Below, in pieces: positions 32,692 through 40,559 of a stretch of 64,000 bases of DNA. The notes under the pieces were generated by a model that searched no databases, was not told the origin of the DNA, and worked only from the letters and a program-made list of their open reading frames with translations. The position numbers were made by a program, and so were the translations under genes. The stretch is from Microbacterium aerolatum (lineage in GTDB: Bacteria; Actinomycetota; Actinomycetes; Actinomycetales; Microbacteriaceae): positions 1-64,000 of the forward strand of contig NZ_BJUW01000003.1 in the NCBI RefSeq assembly GCF_007988825.1, read 5' to 3'. The first letter of the stretch is position 1; the number at the start of each line of letters is the position of its first letter.

Positions 32692-33534
32692 ATGAGCGCA
32701 AAGATCGTCGTCGGCATCGAACAGACTTCTGCAGGGGAGCGCGCGCTCGCGTGGGCCGCCCAACGGGCGCACCAGTTCGAACGTGAGCTGCTGATCGTCT
32801 CCGTCATCGGCGGTGCGCTGGGCGTGGTCGGCGAGGGCGAACTGCTCGCGGAATCCGAGCGACTGACCGATGAGTGGCTCACCGCTCAGGCCGATGCGCT
32901 GCGCCCGACCGGCCTCACGGTGGCAACCGCCGTGCTTCATGGCGACCCGGTGACACAGCTCGCCGAGGCCTCGGCCGGCGGTGAGATGCTCGTGATCGGC
33001 AGCGATTACCGCGGCCCCGATGAGGGTCCTGCTCGCGGCATCCGCGGCATCCGTATCGCGTCTGCCGCAGCGGTGCCGGTCGTGGTCGTACCGGATCGCG
33101 ATGTCACCGGGGGCACGGGGGTCGTCGTCGGCGTGGACGGCTCGCCGGTCTCGGAAGCGGCCATCGCGTTCGCGGCCGCCGAGGCGGACCGCCTGCGCGA
33201 ACCTCTCATCGCGGTGACGGTCTGGACGCCGATGGCCGCGAAGCCGCGCAACGCGCTGATGTACTCCGACGCGTACCTGGAGGCCCTCGAACACGCAGCC
33301 GAGGAGACCCTCGCCCTGTCGATCGCCGGTCTTCGCGGAAAGTACCCCGACCTCGAGATCCTGACGAAGGTGCTGCGCGGGTACCCCTCCGCGATCATCA
33401 ATGATCTCGCCGCCGAGGCCCGACTCGCAGTCGTCGGCTCCCACGGCCGCGGTGCGATCGCCCGCTTCTTCCTCGGCTCGATCAGCCACGAGGTGCTCAC
33501 GCACCTGCGGACGGCGACAGCCGTGGTGCGGTAG
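32692..33534 (+). CDS. Tandem universal stress protein (two Usp domains)
   Basis: 280 residues with two Usp domains (~1-140 and ~145-280). The ATP-binding loop G-2x-G-9x-G(S/T) is clear only in the second domain: 'VVGSHGRGAIARFFLGSISH' starts it; the first has the divergent 'VIGSDYRGPDEG'. The ATG at 32692 follows AGGAGGA. Tandem Usp proteins in actinobacteria respond to hypoxia, starvation or oxidative stress. The 284-bp upstream region (32408-32691) holds a TAGCCT -10-like box at 32667-32672 and nothing else I recognise. Confidence 0.92.
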   Translation: MSAKIVVGIEQTSAGERALAWAAQRAHQFERELLIVSVIGGALGVVGEGELLAESERLTDEWLTAQADALRPTGLTVATAVLHGDPVTQLAEASAGGEMLVIGSDYRGPDEGPARGIRGIRIASAAAVPVVVVPDRDVTGGTGVVVGVDGSPVSEAAIAFAAAEADRLREPLIAVTVWTPMAAKPRNALMYSDAYLEALEHAAEETLALSIAGLRGKYPDLEILTKVLRGYPSAIINDLAAEARLAVVGSHGRGAIARFFLGSISHEVLTHLRTATAVVR

Positions 33535-33612
33535 GGCCGCCTGCCGCAGCCGGTGCTCCCCCTCCGCGGCCCCGCGTAGACTGGAGGGACCACTTCGGAC
33601 CGAGGAATCGTC

Positions 33613-34257
33613 ATGTCTGCCCCAGCTCGCGCGTTCACCGTGCGCCACGTCCAATTGCTGCGCGCGCTCTTCGCAGCGGCGGCAGCGCTCATGATCACGT
33701 TCTCGCCGGATCATTCCGCCGTCATCGGCTTCTCCGTCTTCGGCGGGTTCGCCGCCGCGAGCGGGTTCATCCTGATCCTGGCCGCCTGGGTCGTGGCATC
33801 CGCCGGCAACCGTTGGCCCTTCATCCTCCTGGCCGCCCTCGACCTCGCCGCCGCAATTGTGAGCGGCATCCCGACCTGGCGCACGGATGCCGCATTCTTC
33901 ATCGTCGTGATCGTCTGGGCCGCGGCGACCGGTCTGGTCGAGCTCATCGCCGGTCTTCGCGCACGACGCACCGATCCCGGTGCGAAGGATGCCATGACGA
34001 TCGGTGCGCTGGGTCTGGTGCTGGCCGTCGTCCTCCTGCTCATCCCGGCCGATTACGTCCTGCAGTACTCGGTCGGCCCCGAAGCGCTGACGCTTTCCGG
34101 GATCATCCTCGCCGTCGGCATGTTCGGCGGGTACTCGGCGATCGTCGCGGTCTTCCTCGCGATCGCTGGGTTCTCGCCACGCCGCGCCGCGCCGGTGAAG
34201 GATGCTGAGACCGCCGACGCCGCGAGCGATTCGGTCGACACGGGAGGAGCCGCGTGA
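33613..34257 (+). CDS. Integral membrane protein (HdeD/DUF308-like)
   Basis: 214 residues with about six membrane segments in three hairpins, e.g. 'AVIGFSVFGGFAAASGFILI', 'FILLAALDLAAAIVSGIPTW' and 'AMTIGALGLVLAVVLLLIP'. The pattern of short paired helices resembles the HdeD/DUF308 group. The last ~25 residues are acidic and cytoplasmic. Its TGA overlaps the GTG of the next gene (GTGA). TAGACT at about 33577 may be its -10. Function is unknown. Confidence 0.65.
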   Translation: MSAPARAFTVRHVQLLRALFAAAAALMITFSPDHSAVIGFSVFGGFAAASGFILILAAWVVASAGNRWPFILLAALDLAAAIVSGIPTWRTDAAFFIVVIVWAAATGLVELIAGLRARRTDPGAKDAMTIGALGLVLAVVLLLIPADYVLQYSVGPEALTLSGIILAVGMFGGYSAIVAVFLAIAGFSPRRAAPVKDAETADAASDSVDTGGAA

Positions 34258-34628
34258 GCGAGAAGAAGTCCACCCGCCGGGAGCTGCTGCGTCCGCTGCA
34301 TCTGCTCGGCATCGCCCTGGCCGCCGGCGTGTTCGCCACGGTCGTGACCCTCGTGTCGACGGGGGCCTTCACGGCACGCGTCAACAACGCGATCGCCAGC
34401 GGCACGTATCAGGGGCTGACGCCGGTAGGCCTCGGCCTCGTCGTCGGCGGAGGCGCGTTCATCGTGACGCTGCTGATCATGTCGATGCTGATCCTCGCCG
34501 TCGACCCTCGCGAGTATCAGGAGAAGACCCTCGACCGGCCCGTGCTGTTCGACGAGGAGTCCGACGGCACGCCGTCCTCCGACGCCAAGAGTCAGGGTTC
34601 CGCTGGCGCCGAGCCTTCGGCATCCTGA
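34254..34628 (+). CDS. Two-TM membrane protein, unknown function
   Basis: 124 residues from a GTG overlapping the previous stop by 4 nt, so it is translationally coupled to the HdeD-like gene. Two membrane helices (~15-37, 'LLGIALAAGVFATVVTLVST'; ~60-83, 'GLGLVVGGGAFIVTLLIMSM') and a charged, Ser/Asp-rich C-terminal tail of ~35 residues are visible. No family is recognised. It is probably a partner of the upstream membrane protein. Confidence 0.6.
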   Translation: MSEKKSTRRELLRPLHLLGIALAAGVFATVVTLVSTGAFTARVNNAIASGTYQGLTPVGLGLVVGGGAFIVTLLIMSMLILAVDPREYQEKTLDRPVLFDEESDGTPSSDAKSQGSAGAEPSAS

Positions 34629-34643
34629 CCCGCGGAGCGCGCC

Positions 34644-36026
34644 CTACTTAGCGAGGCGCTCGGCGATGCCCGTGTAGGTCACCGGAGTGAGAGCGAGCAG
34701 ACGCTGCTTCGCGGCATCCCCGATCTCGAGGGTCTCGACGAACTCGGCCAGTTCCGCAGCCCCGACGCGGTGCCCGCGGGTGAGCTCCTTCAGCAGCGCA
34801 TAGGGGTCGCTGATCGTGGAGCGGCCGGCGACGACTTCGGCACGGATGACCGTCTGGATCGCCTCGGCGAGGACCTCCCAGTTGTGGTCGAGGTCATCGA
34901 GCAGCACCTCGCGGGCGAGCGAGATCTCGCCCAGCCCGCGGCGCAGGTTGTCCAGCGCGAGCAGTGAGTGCCCGAACGCGACGCCGATGTTGCGCTGCGT
35001 GGTCGAGTCGGTGAGGTCGCGCTGCATCCGCGAGGTCACCAGCGTCTGCGAGAGCGAGCCCAGCAGGGCCGCCGAGAGCTCGAGGTTCGCCTCGGCGTTC
35101 TCGAACCGGATCGGGTTGATCTTGTGCGGCATGGTCGACGACCCGGTCGCGCCCGCGACGGGGATCTGCGTGAAGTAGCCGATCGAGATGTAGGTCCAGA
35201 TGTCGGTCGCCAGGTTGTGCAGGATGCCGCCGGCGTGACGCACCCGGTCGTACAGCTCGACCTGCCAGTCGTGCGATTCGATCTGAGTGGTGAGGATGTT
35301 GAAGCCCAGACCCAGTCCCTCGACGTACTCGCGTGCGATCGTCGGCCAGTCGGCGTCGGGGTCGGCCGAGAGGTGCGCGGACCAGGTTCCGGTCGCGCCG
35401 GAGAACTTCGCCAGGTAGTCGGATGCCGCGATCTGCTCGCGCACGCGCTCCAGGCGCCACGCGAAGACCGCGAGCTCCTTGCCCATCGTCGAGGGGGTGG
35501 CGGGCTGTCCGTGCGTGCGGGAGAGCATGGCGGCATCCGCGTGCTCCACCCCGAGTTCGCGCAGCTTCGCGATCACGGCATCCAGCGCCGGCAGCCAGAC
35601 GTTCTCGACCGCGCGCTTGACGGTCAGGGCGTACGAGACCGAGTTGACGTCCTCGCTGGTGCAGGCGAAGTGGGTGAGCTCGGCGATGGCGTCCAGGCCC
35701 AGCAACGACAGGCGGTCGCGCACGAGATACTCGACGGCCTTGACGTCGTGACGGGTGACGGCTTCCTTCTCCGCCAGCCAGTCGATCTCGGCCTGGCCGA
35801 AGTCGCGGTACAGGCCGCGCAGGCGATCCTTGTCAGCCTCGGCGAGCGGCGCGGTGCCGAACATCGACCGATCGGTCAGCGCGATGAGCCACTCGACCTC
35901 GACCTCGACCCGAGCGCGGTTCAGGCCCGCCTCGGAGAGGTAGTCGCCGAGCGGGGCGACGGCCGGACGGTAGCGTCCGTCGAGGGGGCTGAGCGGCTGG
36001 ACGGGGAAGGCGTTCGGGGAAGTCAG
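34644..36026 (-). CDS. purB: Adenylosuccinate lyase PurB, apparent CTG start
   Basis: 460 residues if initiated at CTG 36026-36024, which lies 6 nt after a perfect AGGAGG (36038-36033). This adds the conserved N-terminus 'VQPLSPLDGRY' and 'SEAGLNRARVEVEVEWL', which PurB needs; the first ATG (35864) would remove these 54 residues. No in-frame ATG, GTG or TTG lies in between. Signature loop: 'GSSTMPHKINPIRFEN', with catalytic Ser; the general-acid His lies in 'LSRTHGQPATPS'. PurB cleaves SAICAR and adenylosuccinate to fumarate plus AICAR/AMP. The tyrosine phosphatase gene converges in direction (same strand) 23 nt upstream. Confidence 0.95.
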   Translation of the reverse strand: MTSPNAFPVQPLSPLDGRYRPAVAPLGDYLSEAGLNRARVEVEVEWLIALTDRSMFGTAPLAEADKDRLRGLYRDFGQAEIDWLAEKEAVTRHDVKAVEYLVRDRLSLLGLDAIAELTHFACTSEDVNSVSYALTVKRAVENVWLPALDAVIAKLRELGVEHADAAMLSRTHGQPATPSTMGKELAVFAWRLERVREQIAASDYLAKFSGATGTWSAHLSADPDADWPTIAREYVEGLGLGFNILTTQIESHDWQVELYDRVRHAGGILHNLATDIWTYISIGYFTQIPVAGATGSSTMPHKINPIRFENAEANLELSAALLGSLSQTLVTSRMQRDLTDSTTQRNIGVAFGHSLLALDNLRRGLGEISLAREVLLDDLDHNWEVLAEAIQTVIRAEVVAGRSTISDPYALLKELTRGHRVGAAELAEFVETLEIGDAAKQRLLALTPVTYTGIAERLAK

Positions 36027-36049
36027 GGGAATCCTCCTGATCGGGCCCC

Positions 36050-36577
36050 TCAGATCCGGGGCGTGGAGCGGGGCGTCGTGCGGCTCTGACGAAGCGCGGG
36101 CTCGAGCTGCCGGAACAGGCCTCGGGTCGCGGTCTCAATCATAGCCAGCACCGCGTCGAACATCGTGGTGTCCGCGTAGTAGGGGTCGGGCACATCGAGG
36201 CCGTCGGCGTCGCGATCGTAGGCGAGCAGCAACGTCACCTTGCCCTCCTGATCCTCGTCACGCGCCCACTCCCGGAGGATCCGCTCGTGCGTGCGATCGA
36301 GGGCGACGACGAGATCGTTCTCCTCGAAGGATGCCGCGGTGAACTGCTTCGCGCGGTGCTTCGAGCCGTCGTAGCCGCGGCGGTCCAGCGCCTCGAGGGT
36401 GCGCTCGTCGGCGCGCTCGCCGACGTGCCACTCGCCCGTGCCCGCGCTGCTGGAGACGATGAGCGGCCCCACTCCCTGATGCTCTGCCAGATCGCGGAAC
36501 ACCGCCTCGGCCATCGGCGAGCGGCAGATGTTCCCCGTGCACACGAAGATGACGCGGAAGGGATCGGACGGGGACAC
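36050..36577 (-). CDS. Low-molecular-weight protein-tyrosine phosphatase
   Basis: 175 residues from a GTG at 36577. The P-loop 'VCTGNICRSP' (CX5RS) carries Cys13 and Arg19, and the general acid is in 'VPDPYYADTTMFD'. 'SSSAGTGEWHVGERADERTL' is the usual second loop. Length and motifs match actinobacterial LMW-PTPs (PtpA-like), which dephosphorylate protein tyrosines or act in polysaccharide synthesis. It precedes purB on the same strand by 23 nt and may be cotranscribed with it, as in several Microbacteriaceae-like gene orders (recalled, not checked). Confidence 0.92.
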   Translation of the reverse strand: MSPSDPFRVIFVCTGNICRSPMAEAVFRDLAEHQGVGPLIVSSSAGTGEWHVGERADERTLEALDRRGYDGSKHRAKQFTAASFEENDLVVALDRTHERILREWARDEDQEGKVTLLLAYDRDADGLDVPDPYYADTTMFDAVLAMIETATRGLFRQLEPALRQSRTTPRSTPRI

Positions 36578-36725
36578 CCGTCCATTCTGCCGCTCACGGC
36601 CGCTTGTGCACACCTTCGAATACGTCGTCGCGTCTTCTTCTGCACATCGTCGTCGCGACCGGACCTGTACCCGGTTCGCGGATTTCGCGGTTCGGCGGGT
36701 CGCCGGGGCGGCGCATCCTGGGGGC

Positions 36726-36989
36726 ATGCTCAACATCATCGCGGCCGACGGGTGGAGTTCGGATGCCCTCTGGTCCTGGTACTGCGCCCGTCGCGCCCTG
36801 GGCGAAGCGCTCTCCGCGCTCGAGGACGCCGGTGCCGCGCTGCTGCCCCTCGTCGACGCCAGCGAATGGCACGCCAAGGGCGTCATGGCGCTGCACGAGC
36901 TCATCGTCGAGGCGAGGGCGCGGACCGCCTCGGAGGTCGGCGAGCTGAACAGCAGGCTCTGGGAGATCGACGCCCTGGCGGCCTCATGA
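36726..36989 (+). CDS. Small helical ESX/WXG-like protein
   Basis: 87 residues from the ATG at 36726. Predicted as two long helices around 'LVDASEWHAKGVMALHELI', where a Trp followed by a small residue resembles the WXG turn of ESX-type substrates, but the motif is W-H-A rather than W-x-G. Its stop overlaps the start of the hydrolase gene by 4 nt (ATGA). Small helical proteins paired with a larger effector are typical of type VII secretion cargo. No ESX machinery gene is in the window, so this is inference. Confidence 0.55.
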   Translation: MLNIIAADGWSSDALWSWYCARRALGEALSALEDAGAALLPLVDASEWHAKGVMALHELIVEARARTASEVGELNSRLWEIDALAAS

Positions 36990-38290
36990 GCGACGGACTG
37001 GAGATCACCCACGGCGGCGCGATCGCCGTTGACCCCGAGGCGCTGCGCACTGTCGCCGACGCGCTGGTCGCGCTGGCTCCGAGGTTCGCGGATGCCGCGT
37101 CCGCTGTGCGCCGAGCGCACGGGTGCCTGGTGAATCTGCCGATGGCTGCGACCCGGGTCGACACGGTCGCGTTGTGGGGGAGCGCGGACCGCGCGGAGGA
37201 GTTGCACGAGGAGTGCCGCACGGCGGGGGAGAACACGCGGCTGATGGCCGACGTCTACGAACTCGTCGAGCGACGGGCCGAGCTCGATGCTCTCGCGATC
37301 CAGGGAGCGCCGCCGACGGATGCCCTTCTCGACCGGATCGCGGAGCTCGAGGCATCCGACCCGCGCGTCGTCGAGATGGAGAAGTGGTTGATCGCAGAGT
37401 GGGAGAAGAGGCGGTTCGAGGGGCTGGACGAGCAGTTCGATCTGGGCAATCTGTGGCCCGGTCACGGCGTGGGCTCCGACCTGGGGGTGATCATCGGGTT
37501 GGCGGCGGCGATCGGCGCTTCGGGGATGGGAAGGCTTCCGCCGAAAGCGACGCTGTCGGGCAGCGGTGGGCCGGTTTCGGTGACGCCGGTGCGGACGACT
37601 TCACCGATCGGCCCGCCTACGAGCATCGCCGAGGCGCTGCGGCGGTTCCCCGATTCGTCCGGCGCGCAGCTCAAGGTGGAGAAGTACACGATGGCGGACG
37701 GGACCAGCCGTTTCATCCTGTACTCGAAGGGCACGCAGCCGAGCAGCGTCATCGACCCGGACGAGCCGTTCGACATGCAGTCGAATCTCGAGCTCTACAC
37801 CGGACAGGAGTCGGCTTCGTATGCGGCGACCGTCGATGCCCTGAAGGCGGCCGGCGCACAGCCCGGTGACGAGGTCCACGTCTACGCGCACTCGCAGGGT
37901 GCGATGAATGCCGCGTACCTGTCATCGGGCAGCGAGTTCGACGTCAGCGTGCAGGTGACCGCAGGAAGCCCGCTCCGTCCGACGCTCGACGAGGATCAGC
38001 TGCTGATCGCACTGGAGCACACGGATGACATGGTGAACAGCCTCGCCGGGGGCGGGTTGCCCGGCGGGTCGGGATCGCCCGACAGTCTCGTCGTCACACG
38101 TGTCGGCGACCCCGCTGTCCACGTGCACGACGTGTGGCTGCATCCGCACATGATGGAGGGCTACACCGAGACCGCCGAGATGGTCGACGCGTCCGACGAC
38201 GTACGTCTCGAGGCCTGGCGGGACAAGACAAGAGAACTGGGCGAGGCCGTGTCGATCGAGTCGACGGAGTACGTCGCGAAGCGGGAGTGA
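36986..38290 (+). CDS. Helical N-terminus fused to alpha/beta-hydrolase-like domain (possible T7SS effector)
   Basis: 434 residues. The first ~150 residues are alpha-helical and ESX/DUF-like ('PEALRTVADALVALAPRFAD', then 'AEELHEECRTAGENTRLMAD'). A hydrophobic stretch at 167-180 and a linker follow, then an alpha/beta-hydrolase domain with the elbow 'VHVYAHSQGAMNAAYL' (GxSxG variant A-H-S-Q-G, Ser303) and a terminal His candidate in 'VHVHDVWLHPHMM'. The domain order resembles actinobacterial T7SS-linked lipases/esterases (DUF1023-like). Its coupling to the small helical gene supports a secreted pair. Immunity or toxicity is not evident. Confidence 0.65.
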   Translation: MSDGLEITHGGAIAVDPEALRTVADALVALAPRFADAASAVRRAHGCLVNLPMAATRVDTVALWGSADRAEELHEECRTAGENTRLMADVYELVERRAELDALAIQGAPPTDALLDRIAELEASDPRVVEMEKWLIAEWEKRRFEGLDEQFDLGNLWPGHGVGSDLGVIIGLAAAIGASGMGRLPPKATLSGSGGPVSVTPVRTTSPIGPPTSIAEALRRFPDSSGAQLKVEKYTMADGTSRFILYSKGTQPSSVIDPDEPFDMQSNLELYTGQESASYAATVDALKAAGAQPGDEVHVYAHSQGAMNAAYLSSGSEFDVSVQVTAGSPLRPTLDEDQLLIALEHTDDMVNSLAGGGLPGGSGSPDSLVVTRVGDPAVHVHDVWLHPHMMEGYTETAEMVDASDDVRLEAWRDKTRELGEAVSIESTEYVAKRE

Positions 38291-38295
38291 TCGCG

Positions 38296-38697
38296 TCAGT
38301 CGCGGCGCTTGCGCTTCTGCGGGCGCAGGATGGCTCCGAACACGGCGTTGATGATCGTGATGATGATCGCCGCGACGACGCCCCACCAGAACGACTCGAC
38401 GGTCAGGCCCCAGCCGAACCCGGAGGTGATCCACGCGGTCAGCCAGAGCAGGAACCCGTTGATGATGAAGCCGATGAGGCCGAGGGTGAGGATGTACAGC
38501 GGGAACGCCACGATCTTGATGACCGTTCCGATGATCGTGTTGACCAGGGCGAAGATGGCCGCGACCGCGAGCAGCGTCAGCACGAGCTGCAGCGTCTCGC
38601 CCGGGGCGAACGGCCGGATCTGCACCTGCAGCGCAGGGATCAGCGTCACCACCCAGATGGCGAATGCGTTGACGATGACTCGGATGATGAAGCGCAT
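38296..38697 (-). CDS. Phage-holin-4_2-superfamily (YvlD-like) membrane protein
   Basis: 133 residues with four membrane helices: 'IIRVIVNAFAIWVVTLI', 'LTLLAVAAIFALVNTII', 'LYILTLGLIGFIINGFLLWL' and 'GVVAAIIITIINAVFGAIL', ending in a basic tail 'RPQKRKRRD'. This is the arrangement of the phage_holin_4_2/YvlD family, which is chromosomal and widespread; no phage genes are nearby. Function is poorly known (envelope stress in Bacillus). It is convergent with the hydrolase gene, 5 nt apart. Confidence 0.85.
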   Translation of the reverse strand: MRFIIRVIVNAFAIWVVTLIPALQVQIRPFAPGETLQLVLTLLAVAAIFALVNTIIGTVIKIVAFPLYILTLGLIGFIINGFLLWLTAWITSGFGWGLTVESFWWGVVAAIIITIINAVFGAILRPQKRKRRD

Positions 38698-38775
38698 GGT
38701 GCGTTCAGTCTGGCACGATCGCGTTCACAGCGGGCAGGTGCCGCAGAATCTGCGACAGTTCGAAGCAAGGAGCCG

Positions 38776-39138
38776 TCAGCGGATGTGCGCGCCGAACGCC
38801 TCGGCGATCTCTGTGAGGCTTGCCTGATTCTGCGCAGCGCGGAGCACGAGCGCGAACGCTGTCTCGACGTCCATGTCGATCACCACGCCGTTCAGTTCAA
38901 GAAACGTCAGAGTGATCACCCACGAGAACCGCTTGTTTCCGTCGAAGAGTGGATGGTTCTGACTCAGCGACGAGAGCAGGGCCGCTGCTTTGACTTCGAG
39001 TTCGGGGTACGCCTCGGTGCCGAACATCGAGCTGGAGGGCCGCGCGAGGGCAGACGACAGAAGTCCGATGTCGCGCACGTGAAGACCCAGCGCTTCGAGC
39101 ACACCGACCGCATGTGGGAGCTCGACGTAGACGGTCAT
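38776..39138 (-). CDS. Doc family toxin (Fic fold)
   Basis: 120 residues from the ATG at 39138. The core motif 'NHPLFDGNKR' (His62) is the Doc form of HxFx(D/N)GNKR. N-terminal 'VYVELPHAVGVLEALG' and 'RDIGLLSSALARP' are also typical. Doc toxins phosphorylate EF-Tu and halt translation. The gene overlaps the upstream antitoxin stop by 4 nt. The antitoxin is a ribbon-helix-helix protein rather than Phd, a known alternative partnership. The Fic-type inhibitory helix is not visible in either protein. Confidence 0.88.
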   Translation of the reverse strand: MTVYVELPHAVGVLEALGLHVRDIGLLSSALARPSSSMFGTEAYPELEVKAAALLSSLSQNHPLFDGNKRFSWVITLTFLELNGVVIDMDVETAFALVLRAAQNQASLTEIAEAFGAHIR

Positions 39139-39341
39139 GCGTCTTCGAGCTTCTTCATCAGTTCGGAGTATCGATCGGCCACATCGAGTGCGATGGTCAC
39201 TGCCTGCTCGGTCGTCACTTCCTCGCGGAGGAAACGGTCGGCAGCTTGGATGAGAAGCGCATGCTTCGACGTGTGCCGCCGAGCTGCGAGCTCGCCGAGG
39301 CGCTGATCCAGCTCTTCCGGAAGCCGCACGTTCATCGCCAT
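39135..39341 (-). CDS. Ribbon-helix-helix (CopG/RHH-like) antitoxin
   Basis: 68 residues. The N-terminal strand-helix-helix 'MAMNVRLPEELDQRLGELAA' and 'RRHTSKHALLIQAADRFLRE' form the RHH DNA-binding unit, and the C-terminal ~25 residues are a free helix suited to neutralising the toxin. The ATG at 39341 has no ribosome site; TACCAT 6 nt upstream suggests a leaderless mRNA. Gene order antitoxin-toxin with a 4-nt overlap is canonical. Longer upstream in-frame sequence belongs to the antisense of hisC. Confidence 0.85.
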   Translation of the reverse strand: MAMNVRLPEELDQRLGELAARRHTSKHALLIQAADRFLREEVTTEQAVTIALDVADRYSELMKKLEDA

Positions 39342-39356
39342 ACCAAAATGGTACCA
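39341..39356 (-). promoter_or_regulatory. Antitoxin operator overlapping -10 and start codon
   Basis: TACCAAAATGGTACCA holds two overlapping dyads: TACCA-AAA-TGGTA and TGGTACCA. On the minus strand it includes the -10 TACCAT (39353-39348) and touches the ATG. It is positioned for autorepression by the RHH antitoxin. Confidence 0.6.
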
Positions 39357-39404
39357 CCGTGAATCCCGTCGGCACCAGGCTTCCACGCTCGTAGACTCGG
39401 ACTC

Positions 39405-40475
39405 GTGACCGAGCCGATCCTTCCCCGCATCCGCCCAGAGATCGCCGCCCTCGCGCCGTACCGGCAGGGCAAGCAGGCGGGCCCCGATGCGTTCAAGCTC
39501 TCCAGCAACGAGAACCCGTTCGAGCCGTTGCCCTCGGTGCTCGAGGCGCTTCGGGGAACGACCCCGGTCAATCGATACCCGGATGCCACTGCCACCCGCC
39601 TGCGCGAGCGCCTCGCCGCCCGCTACGGTGTGAGCCTCGACGAGGTGCACGTCGCCAGCGGCAGCGTCGCGATCCTCTACCAGCTCGTGCAGGCCGCGGC
39701 GTCCGTTGGCGACGAGGTCGTCTACGCGTGGCGCTCCTTCGAGGCGTACCCCGGGCTGGTGCTGGTCTCCGGCGCGACCGGCGTGCAGGTTCCACTCGCC
39801 GAGGGCGGCCGTCACGACCTCGACGCCATGGCGGATGCCGTCACCGACCGCACACGCGCCGTCATCGTCTGCACGCCGAACAATCCCACCGGACCCATCG
39901 TCACCGGCGCCGAGTTCGAGGCGTTCGTGAACCGCGTGCCGCAGGACGTCCTCATCATCCTCGACGAGGCGTACGCGGAGTTCGTCACCGCAGAAGGCGC
40001 TGTCGACGGGCTCGGTGAGCGGGTGTTCGAGCAGCACCCTAACGTCGTCGTGCTGCGCACGTTCTCCAAGGCGTACGGGCTCGCCGGACTCCGAGTCGGC
40101 TATGCGGTCGGTCACGCGAAGGTCCTGGATGCCGCCCGCTCCACCGGCATCCCGCTGTCGGTCACCTCCGCCGCCGAGGTCGCGGCGATCGCGAGCCTCG
40201 ACGCAGAGGCCGAGCTGCTCGATCGCGTCGCCGTGATCGTCGACCGGCGTACCGCGCTCGCCGAGGGACTGCGCGCCCAGGGGTGGGACGTGCCAGACAC
40301 GCAGTCGAACTTCGTCTGGCTGCCCGCCGGCGCGCGCACGGACGAGATCGCCGACGCCTTCCGCGCCGCCGACATCGTGGTTCGGCCATTCTCGGGCGAC
40401 GGCATCCGCATCTCCGTCGGCGAGCAGGAGTCGATCGAGAAGGTGCTGCGGGTGGCCGCGGCAGCCCGGCAATAA
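39405..40475 (+). CDS. hisC: Histidinol-phosphate aminotransferase (HisC-like)
   Basis: 356 residues from a GTG at 39405. '[20 protein letters not shown]' is the HisC N-terminal signature. The PLP lysine lies in '[16 protein letters not shown]', '[10 protein letters not shown]' and '[10 protein letters not shown]' position the cofactor, and '[14 protein letters not shown]' binds the substrate phosphate/carboxylate. It transfers the amino group to imidazole acetol phosphate in histidine synthesis. Actinobacterial paralogs (Pat) act on aromatic amino acids and share these motifs; no other his genes are adjacent, so Pat is a real alternative. TAGACT (39392-39397) lies 7 nt before the start: probably leaderless. 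Confidence 0.85.
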   Translation: MTEPILPRIRPEIAALAPYRQGKQAGPDAFKLSSNENPFEPLPSVLEALRGTTPVNRYPDATATRLRERLAARYGVSLDEVHVASGSVAILYQLVQAAASVGDEVVYAWRSFEAYPGLVLVSGATGVQVPLAEGGRHDLDAMADAVTDRTRAVIVCTPNNPTGPIVTGAEFEAFVNRVPQDVLIILDEAYAEFVTAEGAVDGLGERVFEQHPNVVVLRTFSKAYGLAGLRVGYAVGHAKVLDAARSTGIPLSVTSAAEVAAIASLDAEAELLDRVAVIVDRRTALAEGLRAQGWDVPDTQSNFVWLPAGARTDEIADAFRAADIVVRPFSGDGIRISVGEQESIEKVLRVAAAARQ

Positions 40476-40524
40476 GGCGCCATTCTCTGCATTCCGGGCA
40501 CTTGCAAGGGCGTCCTAGCTATAC

Positions 40525-40553
40525 GTGACGGGGCATGCGAGGGCGGCTAGCGT
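40525..40553 (+). promoter_or_regulatory. Leaderless promoter of the 2-oxoacid dehydrogenase operon
   Basis: -35 GTGACG (40525-40530), 17-nt spacer, -10 TAGCGT (40548-40553), then 6 nt to the GTG at 40560, which should coincide with the transcription start. No Shine-Dalgarno sequence is present. Confidence 0.6.
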
Positions 40554-40559
40554 GGAACG

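Noticed and set aside
38296-38697. Holin-like gene as evidence of a prophage
   Set aside because: The protein belongs to the chromosomal YvlD/phage_holin_4_2 family and no integrase, endolysin or structural gene is nearby.
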